A DNA stretch of 64,000 nucleotides from Candidatus Francisella endociliophora (GCF_000764555.1 NZ_CP009574.1:744001-808000); one strand, 5' to 3'. Numbered from the stretch's first letter, positions 1 to 9,830 are shown. The notes: generated by a model from the sequence alone, not told the origin. Translations and numbers: made by a program.

Positions 1-516
1 CTTATTAATAATCGCTAAAGATATCCATTCACGATCAATATTTTCTGATATATCAAGCATATTGACATTGATACCGACACCAATAACTATATCAAAGCTA
101 TCTTGCTTAATATTTTTTGTTTCTATAAGAATCCCTGCTAATTTTTGATCTTTGAAATAAATATCATTAGGCAACTTTATTTTTAAATACTGCTGTAATT
201 TTTCTGGTAGATGTTCTTTAATCGTAACAAAAACTCCTAAAGCAACTTTGACACTCATAAGTTTTGATTCTGAGATATTACAATTACAATGAAACGCTAA
301 AGATGAGTATATGTTATCTTGATTTTCCGAGACCCACTTTCCACCACGACGGCCTCGCCCTTTTGTTTGAATATCTGCATAACAAATGTGGTATTTGTAA
401 CTAAGTTTTTGTTCTAAAAGGTAATCATTTGTTGAGCCTATAGTAAGAAAATATTCTACTTTTATATCATCAATTTCACTACTTAACTCTTGTTCTATAT
501 AATTATGATTCTTCAT
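1..516 (-). CDS. birA: Biotin--[acetyl-CoA-carboxylase] ligase, C-terminus cut by window edge
   Basis: The gene enters from the left edge; 172 codons from the ATG at 516 are visible. The product attaches biotin to the carrier domain of acetyl-CoA carboxylase through biotinyl-AMP. Visible family motifs are GSTNDYL near residue 27, the biotin/ATP loop TKGRGRRGGKW near residue 51, the lysine segment KLPNDIYFKDQKLAGILIE, and VIGVGINVN. The catalytic domain starts almost at the first residue, so the N-terminal DNA-binding domain of E. coli BirA is absent; this is a monofunctional ligase without the biotin-operon repressor role. The start overlaps the recJ stop by 14 bases, so the two genes are probably cotranscribed. 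No clear Shine-Dalgarno sequence is seen. Confidence 0.9.
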   Translation of the reverse strand, partial: MKNHNYIEQELSSEIDDIKVEYFLTIGSTNDYLLEQKLSYKYHICYADIQTKGRGRRGGKWVSENQDNIYSSLAFHCNCNISESKLMSVKVALGVFVTIKEHLPEKLQQYLKIKLPNDIYFKDQKLAGILIETKNIKQDSFDIVIGVGINVNMLDISENIDREWISLAIINK

Positions 517-2251
517 ATTGGATTGCTTTAACATTCAATGACAAATTAACTTGGCCAAGGAACTCTTCTTTTTGTAACTGATAACAAACTTTCACACTAT
601 CACCAATATTTAGCTGATTTGCTATTATGTTATCTGTAGCATTAAACCAGATCCCTTTGATTGAACTATTCTTATAGCGTAAAACTAGTTGAGCATGATT
701 TTTATCTTTACCAACTAGGCGAAAATTCTCAATTGTAAACTCATTGCAAAAAACAGGTTTTTCAAACTCACGACCATAAGGCTCTAGAGAATCAATTTTT
801 GTAAGAGTGTCTAAATTAAAATACTGCTCATCAAGCTCAAAATCATACTCAATACATGGCTCTAAAACTATGTTTTCCTGATTCACTAACTCGATTACCT
901 GACTTTCAAAAAGCTCATAAAACTTATCAAAATCCTGCTTTTTGATTGTGAGGCCTGCTGCGCCTTTATGTCCACCATATTTGATCATCAAATTAGGCTC
1001 TTTTACAGCAACATTATCTAATACTTGCTTGATATGTATCTCATCAACACTTCTTGCAGACCCTGAGATAAGAGTCTCATCAGTTTGAGTTTGTGAGAAA
1101 ATAATTATTGGCTTGCCAAAACTTTCTTTAAGCCTGCTCGCTGAGATTCCATGAATTCCAGAGTGACCATTTTCTAGTAATATACATAGCGATTTTTTAG
1201 TTTCATTTAACTGTTGTGCTTGAAGCATTGCTTCTTGAGTTAAAGTTTTTTGTATTTCTTTGCGTTGGTTGTTCTGCTCTTTAAGATTATCAAATATTTC
1301 TTCTATTTTTTCATCATTTTCTTCAAGTAGAAAACTAACTGACCCCAAAGCATCAGAAACTCTACCATCACTATTTAAAATTGGTGCAATGCTAAATCCA
1401 ATATACTCACTAGAAAGTTTGTCTTTATCTATGAAATCCCAACATAGGCGATTATTTTCTTTGAGTTGCTGAATACCAAATTTTGTCACAATGCGATTAT
1501 TATGACTATTTGCCATACTTACACAATCAGCAACCGTACCAATTGCGACAAAATCTAATAGATTACTCAAACCATACGATTTGGATACAGGCTTATTATT
1601 TTGAATATACTTCCTACGTAAAGCTGCCATAAATAACCAAGCAACCATACAGCCAGCAATTGCTTTATCTGGATAATCACAACCATCCTGAGTTGGATTA
1701 AGCACAGCTACCGCACTCTTTGGTGCACCTTCTGGCGGTATGCCATGATGATCCGTAACAATCGTATCAATTCCATTTTGCTTAAGTACAGCAATTCTTA
1801 CTTCATCTGTGGAGCCATTATCCGCGGTTATAATCAAACTTGGTCGCATATTGTCTGTGAGAATTCTATTCATCAAGGATTCTGACAGCCCATAACCTTC
1901 TTGCATTCTATGTCCAATATATGAACGAACTTTATCCTTTGGGTAACCAAAAACTTTTGTTAAAGCTTCATAAAAAATTGCATGAGAAGTTTGACCATCA
2001 CAGTCGTGATCTGTTTCTAAACCAATTACCTCACCATTTTGCAAAGCTTGATAAAGCCTATCTACAGCTTTATCAATATCTTTAAATAAAAATGGCGATG
2101 AAAGATCTTTTATAGAACTCTTAAAAATCAAATCAGTATCTACGCCTTGATTTACTCTAGCAGCTACTATTTTAGCAATAAAAAAGTCATGTCCCTTTGA
2201 GACTAGCTCATTTAAAACTTCTTGATTTATTTTTCTTTTTTTAATTAACAT
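503..2251 (-). CDS. recJ: Single-stranded-DNA-specific 5'-3' exonuclease RecJ
   Basis: 582 residues, full length for RecJ (E. coli 577). RecJ degrades single-stranded DNA 5' to 3' in RecF-pathway recombination, mismatch repair and base excision repair. DHH-superfamily motifs are visible: DHDCDGQTS near residue 82 (motif I), the TDHHG motif near residue 166, HSGIHGISASRL near 367 and GGHKGAAGL near 427 (DHHA1 domain). The C-terminal part, including GIWFNA, matches the RecJ OB-fold. The ATG at 2249-2251 overlaps the end of the upstream permease gene by 7 bases and the stop overlaps birA, so permease-recJ-birA look translationally coupled. Confidence 0.95.
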   Translation of the reverse strand: MLIKKRKINQEVLNELVSKGHDFFIAKIVAARVNQGVDTDLIFKSSIKDLSSPFLFKDIDKAVDRLYQALQNGEVIGLETDHDCDGQTSHAIFYEALTKVFGYPKDKVRSYIGHRMQEGYGLSESLMNRILTDNMRPSLIITADNGSTDEVRIAVLKQNGIDTIVTDHHGIPPEGAPKSAVAVLNPTQDGCDYPDKAIAGCMVAWLFMAALRRKYIQNNKPVSKSYGLSNLLDFVAIGTVADCVSMANSHNNRIVTKFGIQQLKENNRLCWDFIDKDKLSSEYIGFSIAPILNSDGRVSDALGSVSFLLEENDEKIEEIFDNLKEQNNQRKEIQKTLTQEAMLQAQQLNETKKSLCILLENGHSGIHGISASRLKESFGKPIIIFSQTQTDETLISGSARSVDEIHIKQVLDNVAVKEPNLMIKYGGHKGAAGLTIKKQDFDKFYELFESQVIELVNQENIVLEPCIEYDFELDEQYFNLDTLTKIDSLEPYGREFEKPVFCNEFTIENFRLVGKDKNHAQLVLRYKNSSIKGIWFNATDNIIANQLNIGDSVKVCYQLQKEEFLGQVNLSLNVKAIQYEES

Positions 2252-3351
2252 AAATTAATTTTAGCAGCATCTTTTTTGCCTTTAAGATGGTTTCTAAACA
2301 TATTTACACCTGAAATGAAAAGAAGTCCTAAAGGTATAGCAAAGAATATTCCCCATAGCCCCCACATACCACCAAAAATAAGAATCGCGGAAACAACGCC
2401 TACTGGATGCATATTTAGAACCTCTGAGAAAAGCAACGGAACTAACAAATTACCATCTAATGCTTGAATAATGAAAAATACTACAAGCATAGATACAAAA
2501 GTTCCATTTAAACCAAATTGCAATATCCCAACCATCACAACAGGAATTGTAATCACAACCATACCAACATACGGAATAATTACAGATAACCCAACCCCTA
2601 CAGCTAAAAGCACAGCGTAATTTAAATCAAAATATGCGAAGCCTATATAGGTAACTATTGAAACTATTATAAGCTCTATAGCCTTACCTCTAACATAATC
2701 AGCAAGCTTAGGTTTTAGATCATTCCATACATAATAAAGCGCCCCATTCTCTTCAGGTAAGAACGACTTAAACCATTCGATAATTCTTTCTTTATCTTTT
2801 AAAAAATAAAATACCATTAAAGGCACTAAGAATAGATAAATTAAAATTGAAAATAATATAGGAAGTGTTGTCGCTGTATTTTTCAATACAAATGAGCCAA
2901 CATTTGAACTTATTTTTTTCCAATCAATACTATCAAACCAAGTAACTATCGAATTTATGCGATCTTCTGTAAGAAGTTTAGGATATTTATTAGAGAGATG
3001 TTCTAAACTCCCTTTTAAACTTGATAATGTATGTGATGCTTGTTTTATGAAATCAATAAGCTGATTAACAACAATTGGTAATAACACAAAAATAAAAGTT
3101 AATAGAGCTATCAAAAATAAAACATAAACTATATAAACAAGAATGATTCTTTTTACTTTTGTAAACTTATGCAAAATACTAACAAATGTATCCAATAAAT
3201 AAGCAATAACTAAAGCAGCTAAAATTGGCGCAATATAATCCCCTAAAAATGTCAGAACCAAATAAAAAAACAACATCAAACCAATAAAAACTATTGGCTC
3301 ATTATTCTGATATCTCCTTTGATACCAGTCTCTTAAAGTATTTAAAACCAT
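2245..3351 (-). CDS. AI-2E family (PerM/YdiK-type) inner-membrane transporter
   Basis: 368 residues with about eight hydrophobic segments: three near residues 20-80, one near 160-185, and a cluster at 205-345. This is the layout of the AI-2E exporter/PerM family. A hydrophilic stretch between residues 85 and 150 separates the first membrane block from the rest, as in the family. Substrate is unknown; members are annotated as autoinducer-2 exporters, Na+/H+ antiporters or PerM. It is the first gene of an overlapping unit with recJ and birA. The function call rests on family layout only. Confidence 0.75.
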   Translation of the reverse strand: MVLNTLRDWYQRRYQNNEPIVFIGLMLFFYLVLTFLGDYIAPILAALVIAYLLDTFVSILHKFTKVKRIILVYIVYVLFLIALLTFIFVLLPIVVNQLIDFIKQASHTLSSLKGSLEHLSNKYPKLLTEDRINSIVTWFDSIDWKKISSNVGSFVLKNTATTLPILFSILIYLFLVPLMVFYFLKDKERIIEWFKSFLPEENGALYYVWNDLKPKLADYVRGKAIELIIVSIVTYIGFAYFDLNYAVLLAVGVGLSVIIPYVGMVVITIPVVMVGILQFGLNGTFVSMLVVFFIIQALDGNLLVPLLFSEVLNMHPVGVVSAILIFGGMWGLWGIFFAIPLGLLFISGVNMFRNHLKGKKDAAKINLC

Positions 3352-3443
3352 TTACATAAAGTCTCTTATTAAACTGGTTGATATTTTAGCAGTTTTAGGA
3401 AATATTGGATAGATTAAAGATTTGCGAAATATATAAATTCAGA

Positions 3444-4853
3444 TTATTTTTTAATGGTTATAACAGCAGGTACTATCAACGCCACAACTATTCCAATAAG
3501 TAGCATCATATCAAATTTAATTACAGACATATTCATATTATCTATTGGAATAAAACCAACAATAATAGCAACTATACAACCAAAGCATCCCAGTAGTGCC
3601 ATTGTTACAGTACCAAATAATCCCTTACCAATCTCGTACTGCCCTTCTTGCAATGGTTGAGATATTTTTAACTTCACAGCAGTTATAAACATCAAAATAT
3701 ATGCTATAACAGCAAGTTGAGCTGTCAAATCACTAAGATACCAATATGCTTCATTCACTGATGGCATAAAGATATATGAGAAACAAAAAACTGTAAATAC
3801 AAGAGCCTGAGTAATAAGCATAGTATCTGGTGCATCATTTTTATTAGTTCTACCAAATGCTTGAGGTAAAATCTTATCATTACTAACAACCATGAACGCT
3901 CTAGATAAACCCATAATCCAAGCTGATGTTGTTGTAAAGGCGCCAAAAATTAATGTGATAGCAATGATGTAAGTCATCCAAGGCATATTAATTTGACTAA
4001 AGAAATAATTAAATGAAACCATTAGCCCCGTAACAATATCAACATCACCAATCTCAAGCTGACTACTTACTAATATCACAGCAATATTTGACAATATCAA
4101 AGATCCTAAAATTACAGAACCTGAAATTAGCAATGCTCTTGGAAAATTCTTTTTAGCATTTTTGACATTAGCTGCATGAATTGCACTCATCTCAAGACCA
4201 AATAAACTAAACATCACTGTTATAAAAAGTCCCCAACTACTAATATTATTACCAGATGGTATAAAATCAGATATAGATGGTGCAACAATTTCAGAACTAT
4301 GAGATAGTGACCAAACAACAGCTATCACTATAATTATAAACATAGGCAAAAGCGTACCAATAATAGCACCTAAAGTACTCACTGTACTAGATGTCTTGAT
4401 ACCAAATAAGTTAATAGCTGTAGCACTCCAGAACATAACTAAACTCATAGATATCATATACCAAGGGTTAGCTACCAACTCATTTGCTCCTTGACCTGTA
4501 AGAGGTGCTATTACATAAGCAATTACTCCAGCAAAAAAACCACATATTGATGGGAACCATACAAGATTGTAAACCCACTGTAACCAAATAACTAAGAACC
4601 CTAACCTTTTACCAAAGGCTTTTTTGACCCAGATATAGATACCTCCAGTATCTTCTGAAGACCCTGTAGACATCTCAGCTGTTAACAAAGCACACGGAAC
4701 TAAAAAGAAAATACCCGCTAAGATATAAAAAGTTACAACTATCCAACCAGCTTGAGCTGTAATAGAAATATTTCTTAAACTATCGACAGCTATAATATTT
4801 ATCATTATAAGCCTGATAAGACCAAACTTTTTACTACTAACAATCTGTTCCAT
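3444..4853 (-). CDS. APC-superfamily amino acid permease
   Basis: 469 residues with about 12 membrane segments, beginning FGLIRLIMINIIAVDSLRN. The conserved early glutamate/glycine region ALLTAEMSTG...EDTGGIYIWV is typical of the glutamate:GABA antiporter branch of the amino acid-polyamine-organocation superfamily. It probably imports or exchanges an amino acid across the inner membrane; the substrate cannot be read from sequence. Francisella carries several paralogues of this family, so I do not assign the gadC name. It is transcribed away from the PotF-like gene; the two share an 84-base intergenic region that must hold both promoters. Confidence 0.8.
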   Translation of the reverse strand: MEQIVSSKKFGLIRLIMINIIAVDSLRNISITAQAGWIVVTFYILAGIFFLVPCALLTAEMSTGSSEDTGGIYIWVKKAFGKRLGFLVIWLQWVYNLVWFPSICGFFAGVIAYVIAPLTGQGANELVANPWYMISMSLVMFWSATAINLFGIKTSSTVSTLGAIIGTLLPMFIIIVIAVVWSLSHSSEIVAPSISDFIPSGNNISSWGLFITVMFSLFGLEMSAIHAANVKNAKKNFPRALLISGSVILGSLILSNIAVILVSSQLEIGDVDIVTGLMVSFNYFFSQINMPWMTYIIAITLIFGAFTTTSAWIMGLSRAFMVVSNDKILPQAFGRTNKNDAPDTMLITQALVFTVFCFSYIFMPSVNEAYWYLSDLTAQLAVIAYILMFITAVKLKISQPLQEGQYEIGKGLFGTVTMALLGCFGCIVAIIVGFIPIDNMNMSVIKFDMMLLIGIVVALIVPAVITIKK

Positions 4854-4937
4854 TCTTTAACTTTTTATTTCGACAATATCGCGGTTTAGTATATACTTAA
4901 AGCAATTTTATAACAACCACACTACAAGGCTTGTTTG

Positions 4938-6122
4938 ATGAAACTTAAGCTTTTTATTTTCACCTTATTTGTTAGTACTTTAAATTTATCTTATGCTAAA
5001 TCAAATTCTTATATTTGTAATAATGACATACTAAAAACACCCATTACACCAACACCAGATAGAACACAAGTAAACTTCACAAACTGGGCTGACTATATAT
5101 CTCCTGATATCATCCCATGCTTTTCTAAACTATCTAATACTAGAGTTAAGTACATATATACATCTGATGATAATATGACTCGTGCAAAAATTATGACAGG
5201 CTCATCTGGTTTTGATCTTATAGAACAGGGGTCTTTATACCTAAATAATGAAATAGCCTCAAATGCATTAGTTGAACTAGATAAATCTAAACTACCAAAT
5301 TTAAAATATGCAAATAAAGAAATTTACAATAAAGTTTCTCAAATTAATGACCCTGGTAATAAATATGCTGTCGTATATGCATACGGAACAACCAATATAG
5401 CTTATAATAAAAAACAAGTTGAAGAATATTTAGGTAAAGGTGTTGTTCCTAATAGTTGGAAATATGTCTTTGATAAAAAATACCTAAAGAAACTATCAAA
5501 ATGCGGAATTTCTTTACTTGATGAATATGAGCAAATTTTTGGTAATTATTTCTTTTATCACGGTATTGATCCCAATACAAATAGTAAAGCTGAATATGAG
5601 AAAGCAGCTTTAGATATTATTAGAAACATTCGTCCATATATCAAATATTTTGATAGTAATAAGTATCAGAATGATTTCACGGCCGGCAATCTCTGCTTGG
5701 CTATGGGATATTCTGGAGATGTTGCTAGAGCTGTTGATAGAGCAAAGCTTGTAAATCCTGATGAAGTTTTAGGCTATACAGTACCTAAAGAAGGCACAAA
5801 TATTTATTTTGAAATGTTAATGATTCCAAAAGGAGCTAAAAATTTAGATCAAGCTTATAAGCTCATGAACTATATTATAGATCCATATGTATCAGCTCAA
5901 AATAGTAACTATTTATATCTGCCGAATGCTGTAACTAATAATGAACAATATTTGAATAAAATATTTGATAATACTAATATTCGTCCTACTGATGAAATGA
6001 TTAAAAAGATGTATGTTATAAATATTCATGATGCTAAAATGCAGGATTTCATTAGTAAAATGTGGATGAATGTAAAATTTGGTATAGAATTTACTCCAAA
6101 GTATTATAAACCAAATAAATAG
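4938..6122 (+). CDS. Periplasmic polyamine-binding protein (PotF/PotD-like), orphan
   Basis: About 394 residues from the ATG at 4938; a TTG codon directly before it is less likely the start, and AAGG sits about 8 bases upstream of the ATG. Residues 1-21 form a signal peptide ending SYA. The mature part matches PotF-type binding proteins: NFTNWADYISPD near residue 48, MTGSSGFDLI near 88, LDKSKLP near 115 and AYGTTNIAYN near 150. Such proteins deliver putrescine or spermidine to an ABC importer. No ATPase or permease gene lies nearby, so it either serves a transporter encoded elsewhere or acts alone. A start and role in polyamine sensing are possible but not shown. The gene ends 8 bases from the convergent trmL stop. 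Confidence 0.8.
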   Translation: MKLKLFIFTLFVSTLNLSYAKSNSYICNNDILKTPITPTPDRTQVNFTNWADYISPDIIPCFSKLSNTRVKYIYTSDDNMTRAKIMTGSSGFDLIEQGSLYLNNEIASNALVELDKSKLPNLKYANKEIYNKVSQINDPGNKYAVVYAYGTTNIAYNKKQVEEYLGKGVVPNSWKYVFDKKYLKKLSKCGISLLDEYEQIFGNYFFYHGIDPNTNSKAEYEKAALDIIRNIRPYIKYFDSNKYQNDFTAGNLCLAMGYSGDVARAVDRAKLVNPDEVLGYTVPKEGTNIYFEMLMIPKGAKNLDQAYKLMNYIIDPYVSAQNSNYLYLPNAVTNNEQYLNKIFDNTNIRPTDEMIKKMYVINIHDAKMQDFISKMWMNVKFGIEFTPKYYKPNK

Positions 6123-6129
6123 TAAATAA

Positions 6130-6597
6130 TTATAGTAATCCCAAATTATCAAAGCCAATATTATTTAAAGCACCATAGAGAATAACAGCTACAGAATTTG
6201 ATAAATTCAAGCTACGACTATTTTTATTCATTGGAATTTTAATTTGAGTTTGACTAAGTAACTCAAGCACATCTGCTGGAAGTCCTCTAGTCTCAGGACC
6301 AAAGAGTAAAATATCATCACAATTAAAATCTACTTGATGATAATATTGCTTAGCCTTCGTTGTACAAGCCCAGATTTTTTTATCTTTATTTGCTTGATAA
6401 AACTCATCAAAATCTTTATATATTTTCAAATCTGCAAACTCATGATAATCAAGCCCAGCTCTTCTAAGTTGCTTATCTTCAAGTTTAAAACCTAATGGCT
6501 CAATCAGATGCAAATTTGCACCCACATTTGCACACAAGCGAATAATATTACCAGTATTTGGTGGAATCTCTGGCTCATATAAAGCTATATTTATCAT
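6130..6597 (-). CDS. trmL: tRNA (cytidine/uridine-2'-O)-methyltransferase TrmL
   Basis: 155 residues from the ATG at 6597 (E. coli TrmL 157); a longer reading frame would add six residues but would overlap hemB. TrmL methylates the 2'-O of nucleotide 34 in tRNA-Leu isoacceptors. SPOUT (knotted) methyltransferase motifs are present: PEIPPNTGNIIRLCANVGA at the N-terminus, LLFGPETRGLP near residue 100 and the SAM-knot segment SRSLNLSNSVAVILYGA near 130. The start lies 2 bases beyond the hemB stop, indicating an operon with hemB. Confidence 0.93.
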   Translation of the reverse strand: MINIALYEPEIPPNTGNIIRLCANVGANLHLIEPLGFKLEDKQLRRAGLDYHEFADLKIYKDFDEFYQANKDKKIWACTTKAKQYYHQVDFNCDDILLFGPETRGLPADVLELLSQTQIKIPMNKNSRSLNLSNSVAVILYGALNNIGFDNLGLL

Positions 6598-6599
6598 AT

Positions 6600-7574
6600 T
6601 TAACCTTTTAACCACTTAGCAACATCTAGTGCTGTATATGTAAGAATAACTTTTGCCCCAGCTCTCTTCATAGAGGTTAAAGTTTCTATAGTTATTGCTT
6701 TCTCATCGACTAATCCAGCTGCTGCGGCTGCCTTTATCATCGCATACTCCCCACTTACATGATATGCAGCTACTGGTAGATCTATTATATGGCTTAGCTC
6801 ATTTATAATATCTAAATAACTCAAAGCTGGTTTAACCATAATAAAATCTGCACCTTGCTCAACGTCTTCCATTGCTTCGCGGATAGCTTCTTTTTTATTA
6901 CGATAATCCATCTGATAAGTTTTACGATCACCTTTAAGAGATGAATCACATGCACTTCTAAATGGCCCATAGTATGCTGAAGCATATTTAACTGAATATG
7001 ACATAATGCTTACAGTTTCAAAATTCGCCTCATCAAGAGCCTGACGCATTGCGAGAATCATACCATCCATCATACCACTTGGAGCAACAATATCCGCACC
7101 TGCTTGTGCATGAGATACTGCTGTTTTTTGTAAAATTTCTAAAGTCTTATCATTATCAACATACTCGTGTTCATTTAGAATTCCACAATGACCATGAGGT
7201 GTAAAGCTACACATACAAACATCGGTGCCAACAACTAAGTTTGGAGCAAGCTCTTTAATTTTTCTGATAGCTTGTTGCATAATGCCATTATGATCATAAT
7301 TTTCTGATGAAATAAGATCTTTTGTCTTTGGTACACCAAAAATCATCACACTTTTGATACCCGCTAAAACAACCTGCTCAACTAACTCATCAAGCATATC
7401 AATTGACCAATGATATTGATTAGGCATACTTGAGATTTCTTTCTTGATACCTTCTCCATGTACCACAAATATCGGATACATCAAATCATCAGTACTTAAA
7501 GAAATCTCCGCTACCATATCTCTGAAATTTTGGCTAATTCTAAGCCTACGTGGGCGTGATATTGGAAAGCTCAT
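6600..7574 (-). CDS. hemB: Porphobilinogen synthase (delta-aminolevulinic acid dehydratase)
   Basis: 324 residues, normal for HemB. It condenses two 5-aminolevulinate molecules to porphobilinogen in haem biosynthesis. Both active-site lysines are visible, in SYSVKYASAYYG near residue 196 and FIMVKPALSYLD near residue 246. The segment CMCSFTPHGHCG near residue 120 carries three cysteines in the spacing of the zinc-dependent class, so this is a Zn-type enzyme. It sits between yhbY and trmL in a tightly packed minus-strand run. Confidence 0.97.
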   Translation of the reverse strand: MSFPISRPRRLRISQNFRDMVAEISLSTDDLMYPIFVVHGEGIKKEISSMPNQYHWSIDMLDELVEQVVLAGIKSVMIFGVPKTKDLISSENYDHNGIMQQAIRKIKELAPNLVVGTDVCMCSFTPHGHCGILNEHEYVDNDKTLEILQKTAVSHAQAGADIVAPSGMMDGMILAMRQALDEANFETVSIMSYSVKYASAYYGPFRSACDSSLKGDRKTYQMDYRNKKEAIREAMEDVEQGADFIMVKPALSYLDIINELSHIIDLPVAAYHVSGEYAMIKAAAAAGLVDEKAITIETLTSMKRAGAKVILTYTALDVAKWLKG

Positions 7575-7582
7575 TTTTTTAC

Positions 7583-7873
7583 CTATTTTTTATCTTTAGA
7601 TTTTGCTAAATTAGGATTTTTTCTATATAAAACTAAGATGTTACCTATTATTTGTACAAGTTCTGATTTTGTTGCTTTTGTTATTTCAGCAGCAATTTCT
7701 TTTTTCTCTTCTTTTGGTAAGCGACCTGCTTTTACTTTGATTAGCTCATGAGTTGCTAATGCTAAATCAATCTCTAGCATTACATTTTCTGTTAAGCCTT
7801 TCTCACCCATTAATACTACAGGCTTCAAGCTATGAGCTAGACCTTTTAATCTTTGTTGTTGTTTTACTTCCAT
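7583..7873 (-). CDS. yhbY: YhbY-type CRM-domain RNA-binding protein
   Basis: 96 residues made of a single CRM (CRS1-YhbY) domain. Features are LKGLAHSLKPVVLMGEKGLT at residues 9-28 and the basic patch KVKAGRL near residue 47. The E. coli homologue binds pre-50S ribosomal particles; a role in ribosome assembly is the family expectation. The gene lies 12 bases after holB and 8 bases before hemB. Confidence 0.92.
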   Translation of the reverse strand: MEVKQQQRLKGLAHSLKPVVLMGEKGLTENVMLEIDLALATHELIKVKAGRLPKEEKKEIAAEITKATKSELVQIIGNILVLYRKNPNLAKSKDKK

Positions 7874-7885
7874 TCTATTTTTTAC

Positions 7886-8797
7886 CTATTTTATAATCTT
7901 TAATATTATGTTCTCTAAAACTAATTCTCTATCTACATTCTTAAAGTTAGCAAAATAATTTTTTGCATCTAATGTATCTTTGTATAACTTGTATATATAA
8001 CTATCATCAAATTTTGTAGCTAAATACTTAATCACAGCAAGCTTATCATAGTTTGCTAGATTTTGAGTTTCTTCATCTAGCTTATAGTTATATACGTCAA
8101 TTATTATACTCGTTAGCCAATACAGAGTATCTTTAAAATGTGGATTTATTTCTTTTAAAAATACATTTGGATTTATTTGATTAACTAATACCTTCATCAA
8201 ACTATTTCGTAATGCCCAAAAATGTTGCTCTAGTTTAATTTTTGCAATTATATTTATATCACCCCTAGCCATTTGAAGTGATTTTTCTATCGCATCTTTT
8301 GACATATCAAAAGTGTATTTTAGATAGTGATCTTTATCTTTTTGGCTAAACTTAATATCATATACTAAAGATCTACTTTTAACTGTTGCTAACACATCTG
8401 TATAGCTTCTTGTAAACATTAAGAAAAATGTATTCTCAGATGGCTCTTCTAATGTTTTTAGTAGCGCATTTGCTGCTGATTCATTTAGAAAATCAAGCTC
8501 TTCAATTATTATGATTTTAGCTAAATTATTGTGAGCTGTTAACTCACAGTTTTTAATTATTTTTTTTATCTCAGCAACTTTGACTTCATCATTCTCTGTA
8601 TTTGCTACAGTTATATAAGGAGACTCTTTGTAATCATCAACTTTCTGTCCTAACAATAATTGACACAACGAACTAATAAAACTATCAAGAAGTACAGCAT
8701 CTTTCACTCTAAAGATAAAAGCATGATGAAGAGTATTCTTTGATTTTTGCTCAAGGAAATTATCAAGAAGATTTTGATGAGATTTTAGAGATAACAC
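7886..8797 (-). CDS. holB: DNA polymerase III subunit delta'
   Basis: 303 residues. The clearest signature is NESAANALLKTLEEPSENT near residue 109, which is the AAA+ clamp-loader segment shared by delta' and gamma/tau, with the arginine-containing sensor TVKSRSLVYD near 142. Delta' is the stator of the sliding-clamp loader. There is no canonical Walker A sequence, as expected for delta'. The N- and C-terminal parts are weakly conserved. It sits 7 bases downstream of the sohB stop. Confidence 0.88.
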   Translation of the reverse strand: MLSLKSHQNLLDNFLEQKSKNTLHHAFIFRVKDAVLLDSFISSLCQLLLGQKVDDYKESPYITVANTENDEVKVAEIKKIIKNCELTAHNNLAKIIIIEELDFLNESAANALLKTLEEPSENTFFLMFTRSYTDVLATVKSRSLVYDIKFSQKDKDHYLKYTFDMSKDAIEKSLQMARGDINIIAKIKLEQHFWALRNSLMKVLVNQINPNVFLKEINPHFKDTLYWLTSIIIDVYNYKLDEETQNLANYDKLAVIKYLATKFDDSYIYKLYKDTLDAKNYFANFKNVDRELVLENIILKIIK

Positions 8798-8804
8798 TTC
8801 TATC

Positions 8805-9821
8805 CTACATTATTTTGCGTGCATATAAAAGATTTGTTATAGTTCTTTTTATCATTGCAAGTTTAGATTTTAAGAAACCTTTTTCTTTTTTGATAACAAA
8901 ACTGACTTCATATACATCGTGTTGCTTGTTAAATAAATCTATTAAGTAATCATCGTAAGTTTGAATCTTATCGACTAATCCCAACTCAAGAGCATCTTTA
9001 CCAAACCAGTATTCACCAGTTCCAACTTTTTTCATATCTAAATCTGGACGATATGTAAGAATATGCTTTTTAAACAACTCATGAATATTCTCAAGATCTT
9101 GCTTAAACTTCTCACGCCCTTCATCAGTATTCTCACCCATAGTTGTAAGTGTGCGTTTAAATTCTCCTGATGTATGCATTTCTACATTTATACCATTTTT
9201 CTGAAGTAGCTCACGAATATTTGGTACCTGTCCAACTACTCCAATAGAACCAACTATTGCAAATGGAGCTGCAATAATTTTATGACCAACTGCTGACATC
9301 ATATAACCGCCACTAGCAGCTACCTGATCGATACATACAGTCAGATTGATTCCAGCTTGACGTATTCGCTCTAGTTGCGCTGCAGCAAACCCATAACCAT
9401 TAACAACCCCACCAGGGCTATCAATTCTAACGATTATTTCATCTTCTGTTTTTGCTACTGCTAATACAGCTGATACTTCTTTACGCAGATTCTCAACTTG
9501 TGAAGCATGCATATCACCTTTGAAATTAATTACAAAAACTTTTTCTTTAGGTTTATCTTGTTTATCTAGTTTCTTCTGCTCTTTAAGATGTTTCTTATAT
9601 TCTTTTTTATCTAATAGAGTTTCTAAAACTTCTTCTTTAGTGTCTTTATAGTCATCGCCTATTTTATTTACTTCAAGCTTACCCTTTGCAAGCTTAGCAA
9701 CTTCTTGCTTTGCTTTACCAAGTAATGAAAAAAAACTACCAATGATAAAAACTACAGCTATAACAACCAAAATAGTACTAAGAGCAAAAAAAACAAAATC
9801 TATAAAATTCTGATACCACAT
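8805..9821 (-). CDS. sohB: SohB-like S49 signal-peptide peptidase
   Basis: About 338 residues from the ATG at 9821; an ATG two codons earlier is possible, but AGG is better spaced (8 bases) from the second. Residues 5-30 form a membrane anchor, followed by a charged linker rich in lysine. The S49 peptidase core follows: RIDSPGGVVNG near residue 136, the nucleophile segment VAASGGYMMSAVG near 166-178, and the general-base lysine region SGEFKRTLTTMGEN near 222-235. SohB is an inner-membrane peptidase with its active site in the periplasm. It follows sspA by only a few bases. Confidence 0.92.
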   Translation of the reverse strand: MWYQNFIDFVFFALSTILVVIAVVFIIGSFFSLLGKAKQEVAKLAKGKLEVNKIGDDYKDTKEEVLETLLDKKEYKKHLKEQKKLDKQDKPKEKVFVINFKGDMHASQVENLRKEVSAVLAVAKTEDEIIVRIDSPGGVVNGYGFAAAQLERIRQAGINLTVCIDQVAASGGYMMSAVGHKIIAAPFAIVGSIGVVGQVPNIRELLQKNGINVEMHTSGEFKRTLTTMGENTDEGREKFKQDLENIHELFKKHILTYRPDLDMKKVGTGEYWFGKDALELGLVDKIQTYDDYLIDLFNKQHDVYEVSFVIKKEKGFLKSKLAMIKRTITNLLYARKIM

Positions 9822-9830
9822 AAGCATTAC

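Noticed and set aside
3444-4853. Assigning the permease as GadC, the known Francisella glutamate transporter
   Set aside because: The family fits, but gene order as I remember it puts gadC elsewhere, and several paralogues exist. The symbol was left empty.
5913-6158. 81-codon frame antisense to the PotF-like gene
   Set aside because: It overlaps the end of a well-supported gene and the trmL 3' end. The composition is that of an AT-rich antisense shadow.
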